A stretch of DNA of 64,000 nt from Halicephalobus mephisto (Eukaryota > Nematoda > Chromadorea > Rhabditida > Panagrolaimidae): the NCBI GenBank assembly GCA_009193035.1, contig SWDT01000127.1, forward strand, positions 1 to 64,000. Reading direction: 5' to 3'. Below the pieces are notes generated by a model. It saw nothing but the letters and a program-made list of their open reading frames with translations. It made no database searches and was not told where the DNA came from. This document shows positions 31,101 to 42,252 of this stretch, one piece after another; within the stretch, counting starts at the first letter, position 1, and the number at the start of each line of letters is the position of its first letter. The position numbers and the translations under genes are program-made.

Positions 31101-32457
31101 TCAGGACCAAAGTTGAGGTTAATATTGTTTAAAATTCTTTTTCAGTAAATTTTTAAAAATCAAAAATAAGACTTTTTAAATAAAAAATAAAAATATTTAA
31201 ATTTATCAAAAAAAGTTAAAAATTAACATTCGTGTCAGGACCAAATTTTGAATATTATATAATTAAAAATTATTATTTTCCTGAAAAACGTTTTAAAACC
31301 GAAAATAAGACTTTTTAAATAAAAAATAAAAATATTTAAAATTATCAAAAAAAAATTAAAAATTAACATTCGTGTCAAGACCGAAATGAAATATGACATC
31401 ATCAAAAATCATCATTTCCTGACAAGCCTTTTTTCAAATAAAAATAGCGTCTTTTTTGGATAAAAATAGATATAATTTTTAATATTTTTTAAGTTAATAA
31501 AAATCATTCATGTCAGGACCAAAATTAATCAATTGGATCTTTTTAATTTTATGAAATCTGAATTTTCTTCCGAGTCCTTATAGAAATTATTTCCATGCCA
31601 TTGTATTGCCTAAATTAAACTTCAAATACAGTAGAACTTGGATATAAGATACCTCCTTGGGACTGGGTAAAGCGTATATTATAAGAAAAAATATATCATA
31701 AAGGGGATAAATTTGAAGACAGACTAGCCAAATTCACTTAGACTATATACTATAACGTAAGATATGTTATAGCGGGGGTATCTCATATCCAAGTTCTACT
31801 GTATTACAATTTTGAAATAAAATTGTTCCATTTCCATTTTTTATGATAGTATTACAGTTGAACTTGGATATAAAATACCCCCTCGGAACCGGCCAAAGCG
31901 TATGTTATAAGAAAAAATATATCATAGCGGGGATAAATTCGAAGACAGATTAACCAAATCCACTCACTCAGACCGTATACTATAACCCGAAATACGTTAT
32001 AGTAGGGGTACCTTATATCCAAGTTATACTGTAATAATGAATTTTAATTTATTTTTGGAAAAATACAAAATGAAAAACTTTAATCTTTCGAATTCCAGAC
32101 GGTCAAATTGGTCATCAATATCCTCCAGTTCTTTGTTCTTCTATTTGGAATTCCTACAGTATTACTGACGGTACATAGAATATTACACTTAGAATTCCTC
32201 CAAAATCTGGGCAATTATCTCGATGCATTTCTACAAATGCAACACGTAAGAACTTTATTCATTAATTAATCCTTTAATCGTCCTTTTAGATTTTAATATT
32301 TTTCATATTTTGCTTCACCATAGATAACAAGAGGCTGAAGCAGGTCTCAATTACTTCTACGATGACGACGACTCAAATAACTTCGAGAAATTCGAAATCC
32401 AAGAAAACCGCCACAGGGGGTCCTCCGGCGGCTGTCAAGCAAGAAACGCCGACTTGA
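28155..32457 (+). CDS. Seven-transmembrane serpentine (chemoreceptor-like) receptor
   Basis: Model: 28155-28344, 29769-30071, 30541-30680, 32099-32245 and 32290-32457, 315 residues, phases 1, 1, 0, 0 all agree. Seven hydrophobic segments are visible, roughly residues 17-40, 53-76, 83-108, 128-150, 168-193, 211-236 and 256-275. After the third segment comes CMSIDRAMSTILQRTYYK, an ER/DR-like motif similar to that of Sra/Sre-type nematode receptors. The C-terminal tail is Ser/Thr/Lys-rich (SRNSKSKKTATGG) and cytoplasmic, as expected for a receptor that signals through G proteins in sensory neurons. Length is typical of nematode chemoreceptors. The introns are long and full of repeats, two of them carrying whole fold-back elements. 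I cannot assign the sub-family, and the use of exon 2 rests on the acceptor TTTTAG at 29763-29768. Confidence 0.75.
28730..29010. repeat. Tandem array in intron 1 of the receptor gene
   Basis: About a dozen copies of AAATTCAGTAATTATTTTTT, 20-27 bp each. Confidence 0.7.
29460..29705. repeat. AT array in intron 1 of the receptor gene
   Basis: Units of AATTTTAAAAATGTCAATTTT and AAATATTTAATTTTAAAATT about 30-60 bp long repeat several times. Confidence 0.5.
30100..30536. repeat. Tandem array in intron 2 of the receptor gene
   Basis: AAAACTTTTATTTTTTAATA and GATTTTTAATTTTAAAACTT alternate with a period near 32 bp through most of the intron. Confidence 0.65.
30681..31626. repeat. Intron 3 of the receptor gene: four related units carrying the dispersed motif
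   Basis: AAAATTAACATTCGTGTCAG followed by GACCAAATTTTGAATATTAT recurs near 30948, 31088, 31220 and 31362, with one more copy near 31505. The units are 130-145 bp long. Confidence 0.65.
31627..31803. repeat. Palindromic MITE, ACAGTAGAACTTGGATATAA family, copy A
   Basis: The left end TACAGTAGAACTTGGATATA is matched inversely by TATCCAAGTTCTACTGTA; the outermost bases read TA, which may be a TA target duplication. Internal arms include TATATTATAAGAAAAAATAT. Confidence 0.75.
31853..32033. repeat. Palindromic MITE, copy B of the same family
   Basis: Ends TACAGTTGAACTTGGATATA and TATCCAAGTTATACTGTA. It lies only 50 bp from copy A in the same orientation of interior blocks, which suggests local duplication or insertion preference. 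Confidence 0.75.
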
Positions 32458-34328
32458 CCTTAGAAAAATCAGTCGGATTTCCACTCGGGACCGTTTAAGT
32501 AACTTTTTTAATTTCTACCAAGATTTAATTTTTGACGTAAATTTTTAATTGCTTTAAAAGTACAAAAAATATTAAAAATAACAATTTTTGTGAAATTCAA
32601 AAAAGTCAGATGGTCCCGGACGGAAATTTCGTACATGATGTTAAGTAAGGTCAGGACAGTATATTTGTTCAATTTTTACAGACATTTGCAAAGTACATGG
32701 GTATACTGTATTTGTGACAAAAACGAAAATAAATAGGTTTGAAAATTTCGATGAAAAACATTCACAAAAATAAAAAATTAATCATTTGGATACTGTATAA
32801 TAAATTTTTAAATAACTAAGAAATTTTGTTTTTTAAATTTAAAAAATTAAAAATTCGAAAATTAAATTTAAATAAAAATCATTTTTTTTATGAAAAATTT
32901 TTTTTCATTCATTATTAGTCGTCTATTTTTGGAATAAAACATAAAAAATAAACACTTCCTCGTCTGTGTGGTTATTAATCCTTTTAGTTTATGGAATTCT
33001 CCACAAGGTAATCTTAATTGATGTCTGCTTTTCTCCCTCAGGCTGTTAATGAGTACAACGCTGATTTTTGACTTTTAAGCTTTAATTTTTGTTCTTCAAA
33101 ACTAGAATTTTACAAAATTCTCTAGAATCTTCGAAAATAAAATTTAAAAATTTAAAACTTTAAAAAATTAAATAAAAATTAAAAATTTTAAAATTTTAAA
33201 AATTCAGTAAAAATTTGAAACTTTTAAAAATTTAATAAAATTTTAAAAATTCAGAAAAATTTTAAAAATTTGAAACTTAAAAATTCAATAAAATTTTAAA
33301 AAATCTTTGGAATTATTTGGAAACTTTCAAAACTTCGAAATTTCACAAACATTTTAGAATCTGATGGAAGATTTTGAAATTTTTAGAACTTTTTGAAAAC
33401 CAAAAATTTTCCTTTATATTGTGATTAGGATACTTTGCCTCGGTTACTGTACAGCAATCACCGGACGATCTCCATGTACTTTTCGGACCATTCCCGAGTC
33501 AAGGATTGTCTGTCTTTCCCGTTCATTGAACAAGGAAAACCGAATAAATTTTCAATTGGTTCCTTTTCCGAACGAAAAACAAAACTACGGTAGTTCACGG
33601 AACAATATTCCCAAAATTTTCCCATAATTTCGATTTTTTTAATTTTAAAAATTCCTCCAAACAAAAACATATTTATTGCACAAAGTAATCTGTAAAATAG
33701 TTTTTCCCTTTATTGATTTCTGTCTGCAAAAAATAAGACTTGATTTGTCTGTTTTGTACGTCGAGGCACGGACCAGCACCTAGTGAACAAACGGTCAAAA
33801 CAGCTGATTGGAGACTATTTTTCAAAAATGCAATAATCTGTACAATTTCAAGGAAAAGTCCCGCAAAAATTTATCTGATTTGGAACTGTTTGTAACCGTT
33901 GCGATAAAAATAGTTTAATTTTTTTTAATATTTTTAAAATTAATTATCAAATTTTTTTTAATATTATTAAAGTTAATCAAATTTTTTTTAATATTTTTAA
34001 AATTAATTATCAAATTTTTTTAATATTATTAAAATTAATAATCAAATTTTTTTTTAATATTTTAAAAATTAATTATCAAATTTTTTTTAATATTATTAAA
34101 GTTAATAATCAAATTTTTTTATAAAAATTTTCATAATAAAAGTAGTTTTAAATTCTTTCTTAAAAAACCAAAAACTCACTAAATTATAAAACAGTAGACT
34201 TATCGCGAATAACCGAATTTAAAAAATAAAAATTAAACTTTATTTGAAAATTTTTATTCTTTTACATTTTTAAAAATTTGAATTTGAGTCATCTAAAAAT
34301 TCAAATTTTTTGTTTTGTTTATATATAT
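32458..34328. other. AT-rich spacer, no supported gene
   Basis: Includes an AATAAA at 32933-32938 that could end the receptor transcript, AAAATTTTAAAAATTCAG-like runs (33120-33300) and an array of AATATTATTAAAATTAATAATC units at 33905-34135. A 68-codon open frame at 33421 has no domain or splice support. Confidence 0.45.
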
Positions 34329-34500
34329 ACAGTTGAATCTCGATATAAGACACCCTCAAGGGACCGGACAAATCGTGTCTTTTATCGAAGGTCGAATATG
34401 ATTAAAATTCCTTAAATTTTCGCAAATTTGTATGTGGGCCAAACTAACGCACTAAAACCGTGCCTTATGGCCTGGGTGCGTTAATCGAGATTCCACTGTA
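34329..34500. repeat. Palindromic MITE, diverged copy C
   Basis: Ends TACAGTTGAATCTCGATATA and GAGATTCCACTGTA, interior AAGGGACCGGACAAATCGTG. It abuts, and may interrupt, the left LTR of the retrotransposon relic. Confidence 0.65.
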
Positions 34501-35559
34501 TATTGTTGAATAAAGAATGTGTTAAGAAGTTGTCCCTATCAGAAGAAATCCACACAACATCAGTTGGTGACGACAGTAGTTAAATCAAGCTTCCGAAGAA
34601 AGAATCAAAAGGAAACGATCGAAGGACACTACGAAGTCACAGTAGTTAGCAAAAATGCTGCAAGAAGCACACTCATCTGAACTTTATCCAGGATTCGACA
34701 AGGAAGAATACTCATTTTAGAAAATCAAATTCAGTGTGTACCTGGTAATTAGCAACATCATAGATGAGGAACTGAAAGCAGCTATCTTATGAAATAATCC
34801 AAGTTCTTCGGTTTTCAAACAACTTATCAAATCAATTCCATCCAGGGATGTGAAAACCACAGAGTACAATGACTTGATGAATGTTTTGAATATCGAGCTA
34901 ATCGAAAAATATATTGCTGAAAAGAGTAAGATTAGAATAAAACGAAAATTGGGAGATTCTATGGCTGATTATGTGCAGGAGATGATTGCGATGACCGATG
35001 GATGTGGTATTGAAGGTATAGAAGATTCATTACAGGAAAATGAAGTTCTCACTATCATCAGCTCTCTCCACGACGTAGAACTTAAACAATACGACATACA
35101 GCCAGGGAAAGATATAACAACCATGCTGAAAATTAAGCAACTAATTTTTAACTAAGAAGCTTCCAAAAAGCAGTTGCCATTAATCTTGATCAGAAGGAGC
35201 TGCTGACAACAGAGGATACAAGTATGAAGAAACCTCAATACCTCTACAACATCAATATAAAAATTACGAAGATGTGCAAAATTTTCGAATTACAACTGAG
35301 TTACAAACAATGTTCAGCATGGGAAAATATCTGTGCCAAATATGACAAAAAGAATTTTTATATCAAGTGAAATACTTAGAAAAAAGGAACAGAAGAAGAA
35401 CAAGTTCCAGAAAACGAGAACAAATGAACTAGACAGTATTTTCAATACCTAGAAGTGATGAATAATATTAAGAAACTTGTAAAAAGTTGAAAAATTTGCA
35501 ATGGAACACAGAGAGAACAAGAACAGTACTTATACTCATGGAAAATATTTGAAAGACTC

Positions 35560-35665
35560 TGGAAACACCTTGAAGGATTCTGGGAATACCCTCTTGAAGG
35601 ATTCTGGGAGCACATTATAGAAAGATTCTGGAAACACCTTCTTGAAGGATTCTGAGAAGACATTC
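35560..35665. repeat. Short tandem repeat inside the retrotransposon relic
   Basis: CTTGAAGGATTCTGGGAAYA occurs four times with units of 26-34 bp. Confidence 0.6.
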
Positions 35666-36626
35666 ATTTGGATTCTACCGATTCTTTTTAAAGCCACATA
35701 TGAACAATCACTGTAGATGCAAAAAGTGACTGGATTGAGATCGATAAACATAGAAGAATAGACATAACAACGATCATTGATAAATTAAAAAAGTATTTTG
35801 TGAGATGAATTCCCAAAGCAGATTCTGACAATGGAAAAGTGAAAAATTTAATCAATTTTGTGAAGTTGAAGGAATCAAACATGTAAGAACGCCTTCATGT
35901 TATCTGCAATCGACTGAAAAAGCGAAACTAGCTGTAGGAACAGTCAAATAATGAATAGAGAAATACTGTAGAAGTTGGCTGAACTTGAACAAGACAGTGA
36001 ACAGTTTTGTGCTAATTTATAAATCCACAAAATCAGAATTAGGAAAGAAGAGTCTATCAGAAACGGTTTTTGGAAAATAATTAACACACTCCACAAAATT
36101 GAAAAAGAAAAAATTTCCAAATTAATCACGAAGTTTGAGTGAGATCATATCAGACAAGCACCATTGAAGGATGGAAACCAGGAACAATTTTTAAAATTTC
36201 GGGAAAGATTACATATTTAGTTGAATGTGGAAGGCAATTGTGGCACAGAGGAGACCAGATTTGAAGAGATCTATCTACATGAAGGAAAATAAAAAGACAA
36301 AGGCAAAATTGTATCGAATTCTAAGAAACGTACAAACAATCAGCATTGGAGCAACCTGTGTGAAGGTCAAGTCGAGAGCAAAGGAACATCTCTAGATCCG
36401 AAATAATCACTAGTGGAAGCTCAGACGGAAGTAGAAATTTTAGGCAAAAGACGCCAGATAGAAAATTGGACAGAATCAAGATGGCTAGACAACAAATAGA
36501 AAATTCTAAAGAAAGAAAATCAAGAGAGGAGGGAGCCGAAGACTCCAAGAAGAGAAACGAGTTCGGATAACCCAAATTAAGAAACATCAGGTAAAACCAA
36601 AGGTGAACTCCTACCACGAAAGTGTT

Positions 36627-36783
36627 TGCTAGGCCGGTAACGGCTTCTACTCCTTTGGAATCAAGCTTTTGTACAGTTGTTGTTTATGTACAATATATAG
36701 ATATAGATATACTTGGATAAAGAGTGTGCCCAGAAGTTGTGCTTACTGCATAGCTAGAGGAAGTCCATATCACATCATAAACA
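36627..36783 (+). repeat. Probable 3' LTR of the Ty3/gypsy-like relic
   Basis: Begins TGTTTGCTAGGCCGG and ends CATCATAAACA, giving TG...CA boundaries. It contains GGATAAAGAGTGTGCCCAGA, the counterpart of the left-end sequence. Exact boundaries are uncertain because the left copy is damaged. Confidence 0.45.
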
Positions 36784-37279
36784 ATTCCAAAAAGCAAGAA
36801 ATTTGTGGTTCTAACGTGAAAAACGAAGATCTGTAAGTTCGTAATTTTGGGTGAATCGACGAAACGTGACATAAACGATTGTCCTTTCCATTTTCTTTGA
36901 AAAAGTTTTTAGAATTTTCCATTTAAGAGAAAATTTTGAAATTTTTTATTTGATTATTTTAAATTCTGAGAGCATTTAGTAGATTACAGAAGATTCTGCC
37001 GATTTTGCGTTCTGTAATCTCATCTGGAGACCGTTAAAAATGGAAATTCAAAATGAATTTGTTTAAAAAATAAATATTGAAGATTTTTAAAGAAAATCCA
37101 AAATTTTAGATTTAAAATTAAAACATTAAATTTTCAAAGAAAACATTAATTTTTAAAGTTTCTAAACTACGGTAAGTGCAAAAGTCCCCTGTACAGTAAC
37201 CCATAGAAACTTGTTTTTCTCCAATGAACAGTGTTCTTCATTTCCAGACGTCCAATAAACGACTTCTTTGGTAAAAAAT
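36784..37279. other. Spacer, no gene
   Basis: Plain AT-rich sequence. GTTCTGTAATCTCATCTGGAG near 37009 is the only GC-richer piece. Nothing recognised. Confidence 0.4.
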
Positions 37280-37620
37280 ATACACACAAAATTTCTATTT
37301 CTATTTCTATTTATTCCCATATCGCACATTCAAAGTTCACAATACTAAAGTTAAACTTCTTGTACCTTTGATCCAACTCATTCGTCGGTGCGAGTTTTCT
37401 GTTCCTAGGACCTTGGGATTCTTCTTATCATCTAGCTTATTTTCTGGTCAACCGGGCCTCTAATGAGAGATATCCAGAGAACTTTGTTTCTTTAGCCTAC
37501 GAGCAACTTGCGGGCTAGGCTTCTAGCTGCCGGTCTTCGGTCGGGAATCGAACCCGGGTCTCGTGAATTTGAATTCATGTGTACTACCATTGTACTATCC
37601 GAGGACGATACACACAAAAT
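37280..37620. repeat. 13-bp target-site duplication around the SINE
   Basis: ATACACACAAAAT occurs exactly at 37280-37292 and again at 37608-37620, directly flanking the element. This length suits LINE-type integration. Confidence 0.8.
37293..37607 (-). mobile_element. tRNA-derived SINE, about 315 bp, intact Pol III boxes
   Basis: Read on the minus strand, the element starts CGTCCTCGGATAGTACAATG and has a tRNA-like head with an A box (TAGTACAATGG) and a perfect B box (GGTTCGATTCC). The acceptor arms pair apart from one position, but the anticodon arm is irregular, so it is not a working tRNA. About 240 bp of unrelated body follows, ending in the simple repeat AAATAGAAATAGAAATAG, which replaces a poly(A) tail. 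A perfect 13-bp target duplication flanks it, showing insertion by a LINE-type machinery and a fairly recent age. Partner LINE unknown. Confidence 0.8.
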
Positions 37621-38180
37621 ATTTTCCAATTTTCTAGAAAAAATCGGATTTTAAATTACAAAAATTTCTGACAGCTGTTTTTTTGCTTCTTTGTTTTCCA
37701 AGAACAAAAATTTCCCAGGAACGAAAAAATTTTAAAACAAGTTTTCTTTAAAAAATTAAAAACAATAAACAACTCGATCGAAAAGTCGTGCCAGGTACCT
37801 CCTTCAGGAAAAATCCAAAAACACTGACTAAAAGGCAAAACACATTTGTTGCAAAAAATGGTGACTAGCACCAAGCCAGTTTAGTCTTGTTTGTAACCCT
37901 AGGCCAAAAAAGTAAAAATAGCAGAAAGACAAGTTGTTGTTTACAACTGTTTTCGCATTCGTTCCGTTCCGAGGAAAAATTCGAGAAGGATTAGCTTGGG
38001 ACCAAACGGCACAATTGATCACTAGACAAAGTCGAGTCTTCATGAAATATTTTCTAAGATAGGCTGATAAATTTAAGAAAAAAGTTAAAGGATTCTAGGT
38101 AGGCCGTTTAAGGTATATATTCAAGATAGAGAATTTATAAAAAGTTAAGTTAAACATCGAGGATAGGGGATAAAAGTATA
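37621..38180. other. Spacer, no supported gene
   Basis: Slightly GC-richer at 37760-38040; short open frames on the minus strand have no domain. Nothing recognised. Confidence 0.4.
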
Positions 38181-38480
38181 GGTGTTTTGGAAAAAGAATT
38201 TTGAATTAGGTGTTCGAGGTAAGGATATAGGTATCTAAAATAAATTTTTTGGAAAAAGAATTTTGAATTAGGTGTTCGAAATAAGGATATAGGTATCTAA
38301 AATAAATTTTTTGGAAAAAGAATTTTGAATTAGGTGTTCGAGGTAAGAATATAATTGTCTAAAATAAATGTTTTAGAAAAAAGTTTAAGTTAAATGTCCA
38401 GGATAGACTTTTAGGGTATAAGTACCCAAGATAGATGTTTTAAAATAAGAAATTTAAGTTAAATCTTCAGGTGGGGATAT
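38180..38480. repeat. Tandem array of about 65-bp units
   Basis: TTTTGGAAAAAGAATTTTGA then ATTAGGTGTTCGAGGTAAGG recurs near 38190, 38250 and 38315, with decayed copies to 38480. Confidence 0.7.
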
Positions 38481-38703
38481 AGTGTAACACCTTTATTACA
38501 ATAATCCTCCAGCCCTAGAATCTTTATCTAAACCTAGATTTCATTTATTAATTAAAAATTTAAAACTTTTTTCTATTTAATTTTCAATTTTTTTAAAAAC
38601 TATAATTTTTAAATAAAATTTCAAGAACTGAATCATAAAATATATCAAATTTCGATTAAAAAAATTAAATTAGTGTTAAATGCAGGTGAACATAGAATTC
38701 GGG

Positions 38704-39020
38704 TCAATTTTATTTATTTATTGATCTGATTATCGTATACAAAATTACGAAATTCTAATTACGTAGATCACAACATCTTTTCCACAGTTGCCTATTCTGT
38801 GCCAGAGTCATCCAATTGAGTTGGTGGATTCTTGTTGATCTTGGTCAATTTCCTTTTTTAATTAATTAATTTATTTATTGATTTGATTATCGTATACAAA
38901 ATTACAAAATTACAAAATTCTAATTACTTAGAACACATCTTTTCCACAGTTGCCTATTCTGTGCCAGAGTCATCCAATTGAGTTGGTGGATTCTTGTTAA
39001 TCTTGATCAATTTCATTTTT
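38704..39020. repeat. Direct duplication of about 160 bp
   Basis: TTTCCACAGTTGCCTATTCT and CCAATTGAGTTGGTGGATTC occur in two adjacent copies (about 38706-38862 and 38868-39020) with few differences, so the duplication is recent. Confidence 0.75.
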
Positions 39021-40690
39021 TAATTTAAAAAATACTAAAAATGCATTTTTTATTTGACAATTTTCACATACATCTTTAAAAAAACAAAATTTAAAAGAAA
39101 ATATTTTTAAAATAAAATTGTTTTTATGTAGTTTATATTTAAAAATTTTTCCAAATTAGAAATTATATATTTTTAGTGATTTTTATTTTTATTTTTATTA
39201 GTATATAAAAAAGTAAAATTTCTGTTTTAAAAAAATAATTTTTATTTTAAAACGAAAAAATATAACTTTTTCGGATAAAAAAATTTTTAAATTTACGTTT
39301 TAGTCATTTTTATTTTTATTAGCATATAAAAGATTTAAATTTCTGTCTTAAAATGTAAAGTTGCTTTTAAAATTACTGTTTTTATGTAGTTTCCATTTTT
39401 AACTTAAAACTGAAACTTATTTTTCATTTTTATTAATATTATATTTTTCAACTTTTGAAATAATGATCTTTGATGACGTCTGTCCGACCCCGATAATGAA
39501 ACTACCGCGATCCTATGACTCAACCTTTCTAAATATTTTTGTTTTTCCAAAAATGAAACGCTAAATGTTTCTCAACATCTCAATTCAGAAATAAAACGTT
39601 TCAAAGATGAAGAATCTCCTGTTTTTGATAGAAACAGAGCAAATGTTTCAAAATGTGTTTACTCCCAAAACTATTCCTATGCCAAAGAACAAAAAAATAA
39701 AGAAACATGTTTCCCATTTTTGCAGCGATAAATTTTTTGAGATAACGAGCGTGGCAGTGCCAAGTCACTGAAACTTTGTTGAAACAAGGTGCTGGGACGT
39801 GGTCATCAGTTGTTTTGACTTTTGGCTTTTCTTGGATGTATTTTGTTTTTGACACAACTGTTCCGAACGGCTTTTAGAAAGATTGCAACTCGCTCTGTCT
39901 GGCACAAACTGCTTCCGTGATGGTCAACAAAGAATTGTTGATGACTTTGTTTTTTCCGAGATGTCTGAATTTTTACTTTAGAATTTTCTCCGATCAAATT
40001 TCTTTATATATTAGTAAGAAAATTAAGAACTTCTTACCTAATTTCGAAAATAATAAAACTATTATTTTTCCGAAAAAAACTCCGCATTAAAATTTAATTA
40101 TTTTGTTTCGTAACCTCGACACCTTGCGAAAGGATCGTTTCGTAAAGCATTTTTTCGCGGTGGGACATGGGCAAATTGTCAGTGCGATTTGTACTGTAAG
40201 GACAGGAAAAAGAATTTAAAAATGGAAAAAGTGGAATATGATTGTCCACAAAATGTTGTGTTTTCCTGAATTTACTGGTGTCTCGACGCGAAAAATACCC
40301 CGTGTTCGATTAATTTTTTGAATGATTGATATATGAATTGTTAAATTTGAAAGTTTTATTTCTATTTTCACCTGACTTTTCTTTATTGTCTCTTACATCA
40401 CTTCCGTGATCTTTAATTTCTATTTTAATCATCAGTTAATTTCCTATGATATTTTGTTTTTACTAGAAACATGAAATTTCTCCTAAAAAAACATCTCCTT
40501 TCCAGGACCCGTCAAAACTGCCGTTTCCAATTCAAAAACATTTTCTGTCTCCTCTTGTTTTTTTCCTTTTTTGGCACAGTAGGCTCCACCTCGCGCAAAA
40601 TAACTAACATTACTGTTATCGAAAAACAACCCAATTCCAGTCTACATACCGAGAATCCAAGAAATGGTCTTTTTTGTGTTTGAATGATAA
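39021..40690. other. Upstream region of the DM-domain gene, no supported gene
   Basis: 39040-39420 is AT-rich. 39460-40000 and 40090-40310 are GC-richer and non-repetitive, candidates for control elements. A 70-codon frame at 40471-40683 starts with a hydrophobic leader but has no counterpart I recognise and no polyadenylation signal close by. Confidence 0.4.
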
Positions 40691-40697
40691 TTTTTAG
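40689..40697 (+). promoter_or_regulatory. Probable trans-splice acceptor before the DM-domain gene
   Basis: AATTTTTAG 22 bases before the ATG at 40720, with a stop codon in frame directly upstream, fits spliced-leader addition. Confidence 0.45.
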
Positions 40698-40719
40698 ATC
40701 GTACAGTGACAGTAAGACG

Positions 40720-41922
40720 ATGAAAATGTCTCAAATGTCTTTGCTAGCGTCGGCTATGAATCCATTACAGTTTCCTGGAGGTATTGGAATTCCCAATTTT
40801 TCTTCATTTAAGGATGGAGTCAGTTACACAAGTAAGTTCCGATTGTTGTGATTTTGTCAATGTTTATTGTTTCAGAAAGAGTTCCCAATTGTCAGAAATG
40901 TGGACAACACGGGAAAAAAAGTCGGCTCAAAGGTCATAAGAGGGTCTGTCCCTTCAAGGATTGCAACTGCCCCAAGTGCCAAGTCGTCACAGAACGCCAG
41001 AAGCTGATGGCTGACCAGATCAAAACCCGACGACGTCAGAAAAAAGACACTTTGATGAATCTGACGAAGGAGAAGATTACTGCGACTTTAAATGCAGCTG
41101 CAGTTGCTGCCACAGGACCATTACCGTATCTGAACAACTTGAATATGATTTGTAAGTCATTTTGGTTAATTATATTACTTTTGATTTCTATTTTAACGAA
41201 AAAGTTTCAAATTTTACTCTAAAGTTGAAATTTTTAACTTTTTAGGTAATCAACTAAGTCAGAACTCCACTCTTCTCCCGCAAGTCTCATCAATTCCATC
41301 TACAGCCTCTTCTGGAATCCAGATTCCTATTTCTTCTTCCCTAACTACCTCGCCAAGTCTCTCAAAACCCTTAGCTTTCCTTCCAGTTCAGCCATCGACA
41401 ACACAATTTCCCTATGATCCTTCTGCGGATTTCATCAAAGCGATTTCTGCAATCAGTAGCAGCACTGAAAACCTTCTTCAATTAAGTCACTTCCCACTTT
41501 TCTTGGGGGGAGATCCATCTGCAATTTTGGCAACTATTGCAGCGAACAAATCAGAATCAGCTAGAGTTCCGGTGTCTGTTTCGTCGACAGCTCCTGAATC
41601 GAAGCCAGAAACTCAAGTCAAAGACGATGTTGACTCTAATGTTAATTCTCCTTCTCCAAGTGGATCAAGTCCACCGTCTATCGATAACAACTTAGCTGCC
41701 CCAATTCCTATTAATCCTCTAGCAAATCTGCAGACAAATCTTCCTCCAAATAATCTGCCTACACAAGAACAGCTTCTGGCATTTTTGGTCAATTTCCAAC
41801 TTTCCAATTGCTTTCCTGGGATAAATCTGAATCCGGTGGATGCTGGAGGAACGAAAACCAAAGAAAGTTCATCTTCAACAAGTAATAGTAATAGCACCTT
41901 CGTCGATATCTGTTCTGTTTAA
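40720..41922 (+). CDS. DM-domain (Doublesex/MAB-3-type) transcription factor
   Basis: Model: 40720-40831, 40876-41151 and 41246-41922, 354 residues, both introns phase 1. Residues about 38-95 are a full DM domain: RVPNCQKCGQHGKKSRLKGH followed by KRVCPFKDCNCPKCQVVTER, with the CxxC, His, His, Cys, Cys and CxxC pattern of the two intertwined zinc sites, then the basic tail IKTRRRQKKDT that reads the DNA minor groove. The rest is Ser/Pro/Asn-rich and probably a regulatory region. DM factors control sexual differentiation and some neural fates in nematodes. The first exon has two ATGs (codons 1 and 3). A stop in frame upstream and an acceptor at 40689-40697 support the start. AATAAA at 42247-42252 is the likely poly(A) signal. 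Which nematode dmd paralogue this is cannot be told by eye. Confidence 0.85.
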
Positions 41923-42252
41923 TTGTTTTTTTTTCACTAAAAACATCTGATTTTTCTGAGGAGCATTTTTAGTTTTCTTACTTCAGACCAATTTCGGATT
42001 CTACCTCGGTCTTCAAAAGCCAGTTGTATTTGTCTTTTTCGCATATTATGTACAGTATGGTTTTTTACGTTGTCTTTCCACTTTTAACCTCGAGTGAAAT
42101 TTGTTTTATTTTATTTTTTAAAAAAGTCGAGACGGGTTGGTGGCTTGCGTTATCACTTATCCGATGAATATTTTATTTTTGGCCATCAACACTGTTTCTT
42201 TGGATCATTTAACCTTCAGTTACAGTATACCTGTGTCACAGATGAAAATAAA

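Larger units (their letters stand above)
34500..36783 (+). mobile_element. Decayed Ty3/gypsy-like LTR retrotransposon (gag and integrase remnants)
   Basis: Left and right ends share AATAAAGARTGTGY and AGAAGTTGT, as expected of LTR remains; TTGGTGACGAC just inside the left copy looks like a primer-binding site. A gag-like stretch lies at about 34700-35150 (FKQLIKSIPSRDVKTTEYND, then KIRIKRKLGDSMADYVQEMI), broken by stops. Near 35815-35945 an integrase-core remnant reads KFNQFCEVEGIKHVRT and YLQSTEKAKLAVGTVK with stop codons, and near 36165-36260 the C-terminal integrase signature GWKPGTIFKISGKITYLVE appears. I see no reverse transcriptase or RNase H. It cannot move by itself; all frames are interrupted. 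Confidence 0.7.

Noticed and set aside
33421..33640. 68- to 70-codon overlapping frames on both strands
   Set aside because: A GC-richer 220-bp block, but no splice sites or domain; may be a conserved noncoding piece.
37510..37607. Functional tRNA gene on the minus strand
   Set aside because: A and B boxes are good but the anticodon arm does not form a regular 7-base loop, the acceptor arm has a mismatch, and a SINE body, tail and target duplication follow.
40471..40683. 70-codon frame with a hydrophobic leader before the DM-domain gene
   Set aside because: Possible signal peptide, but no family likeness, no poly(A) signal and only 36 bp to the next start. Could be a 5' exon, not shown.
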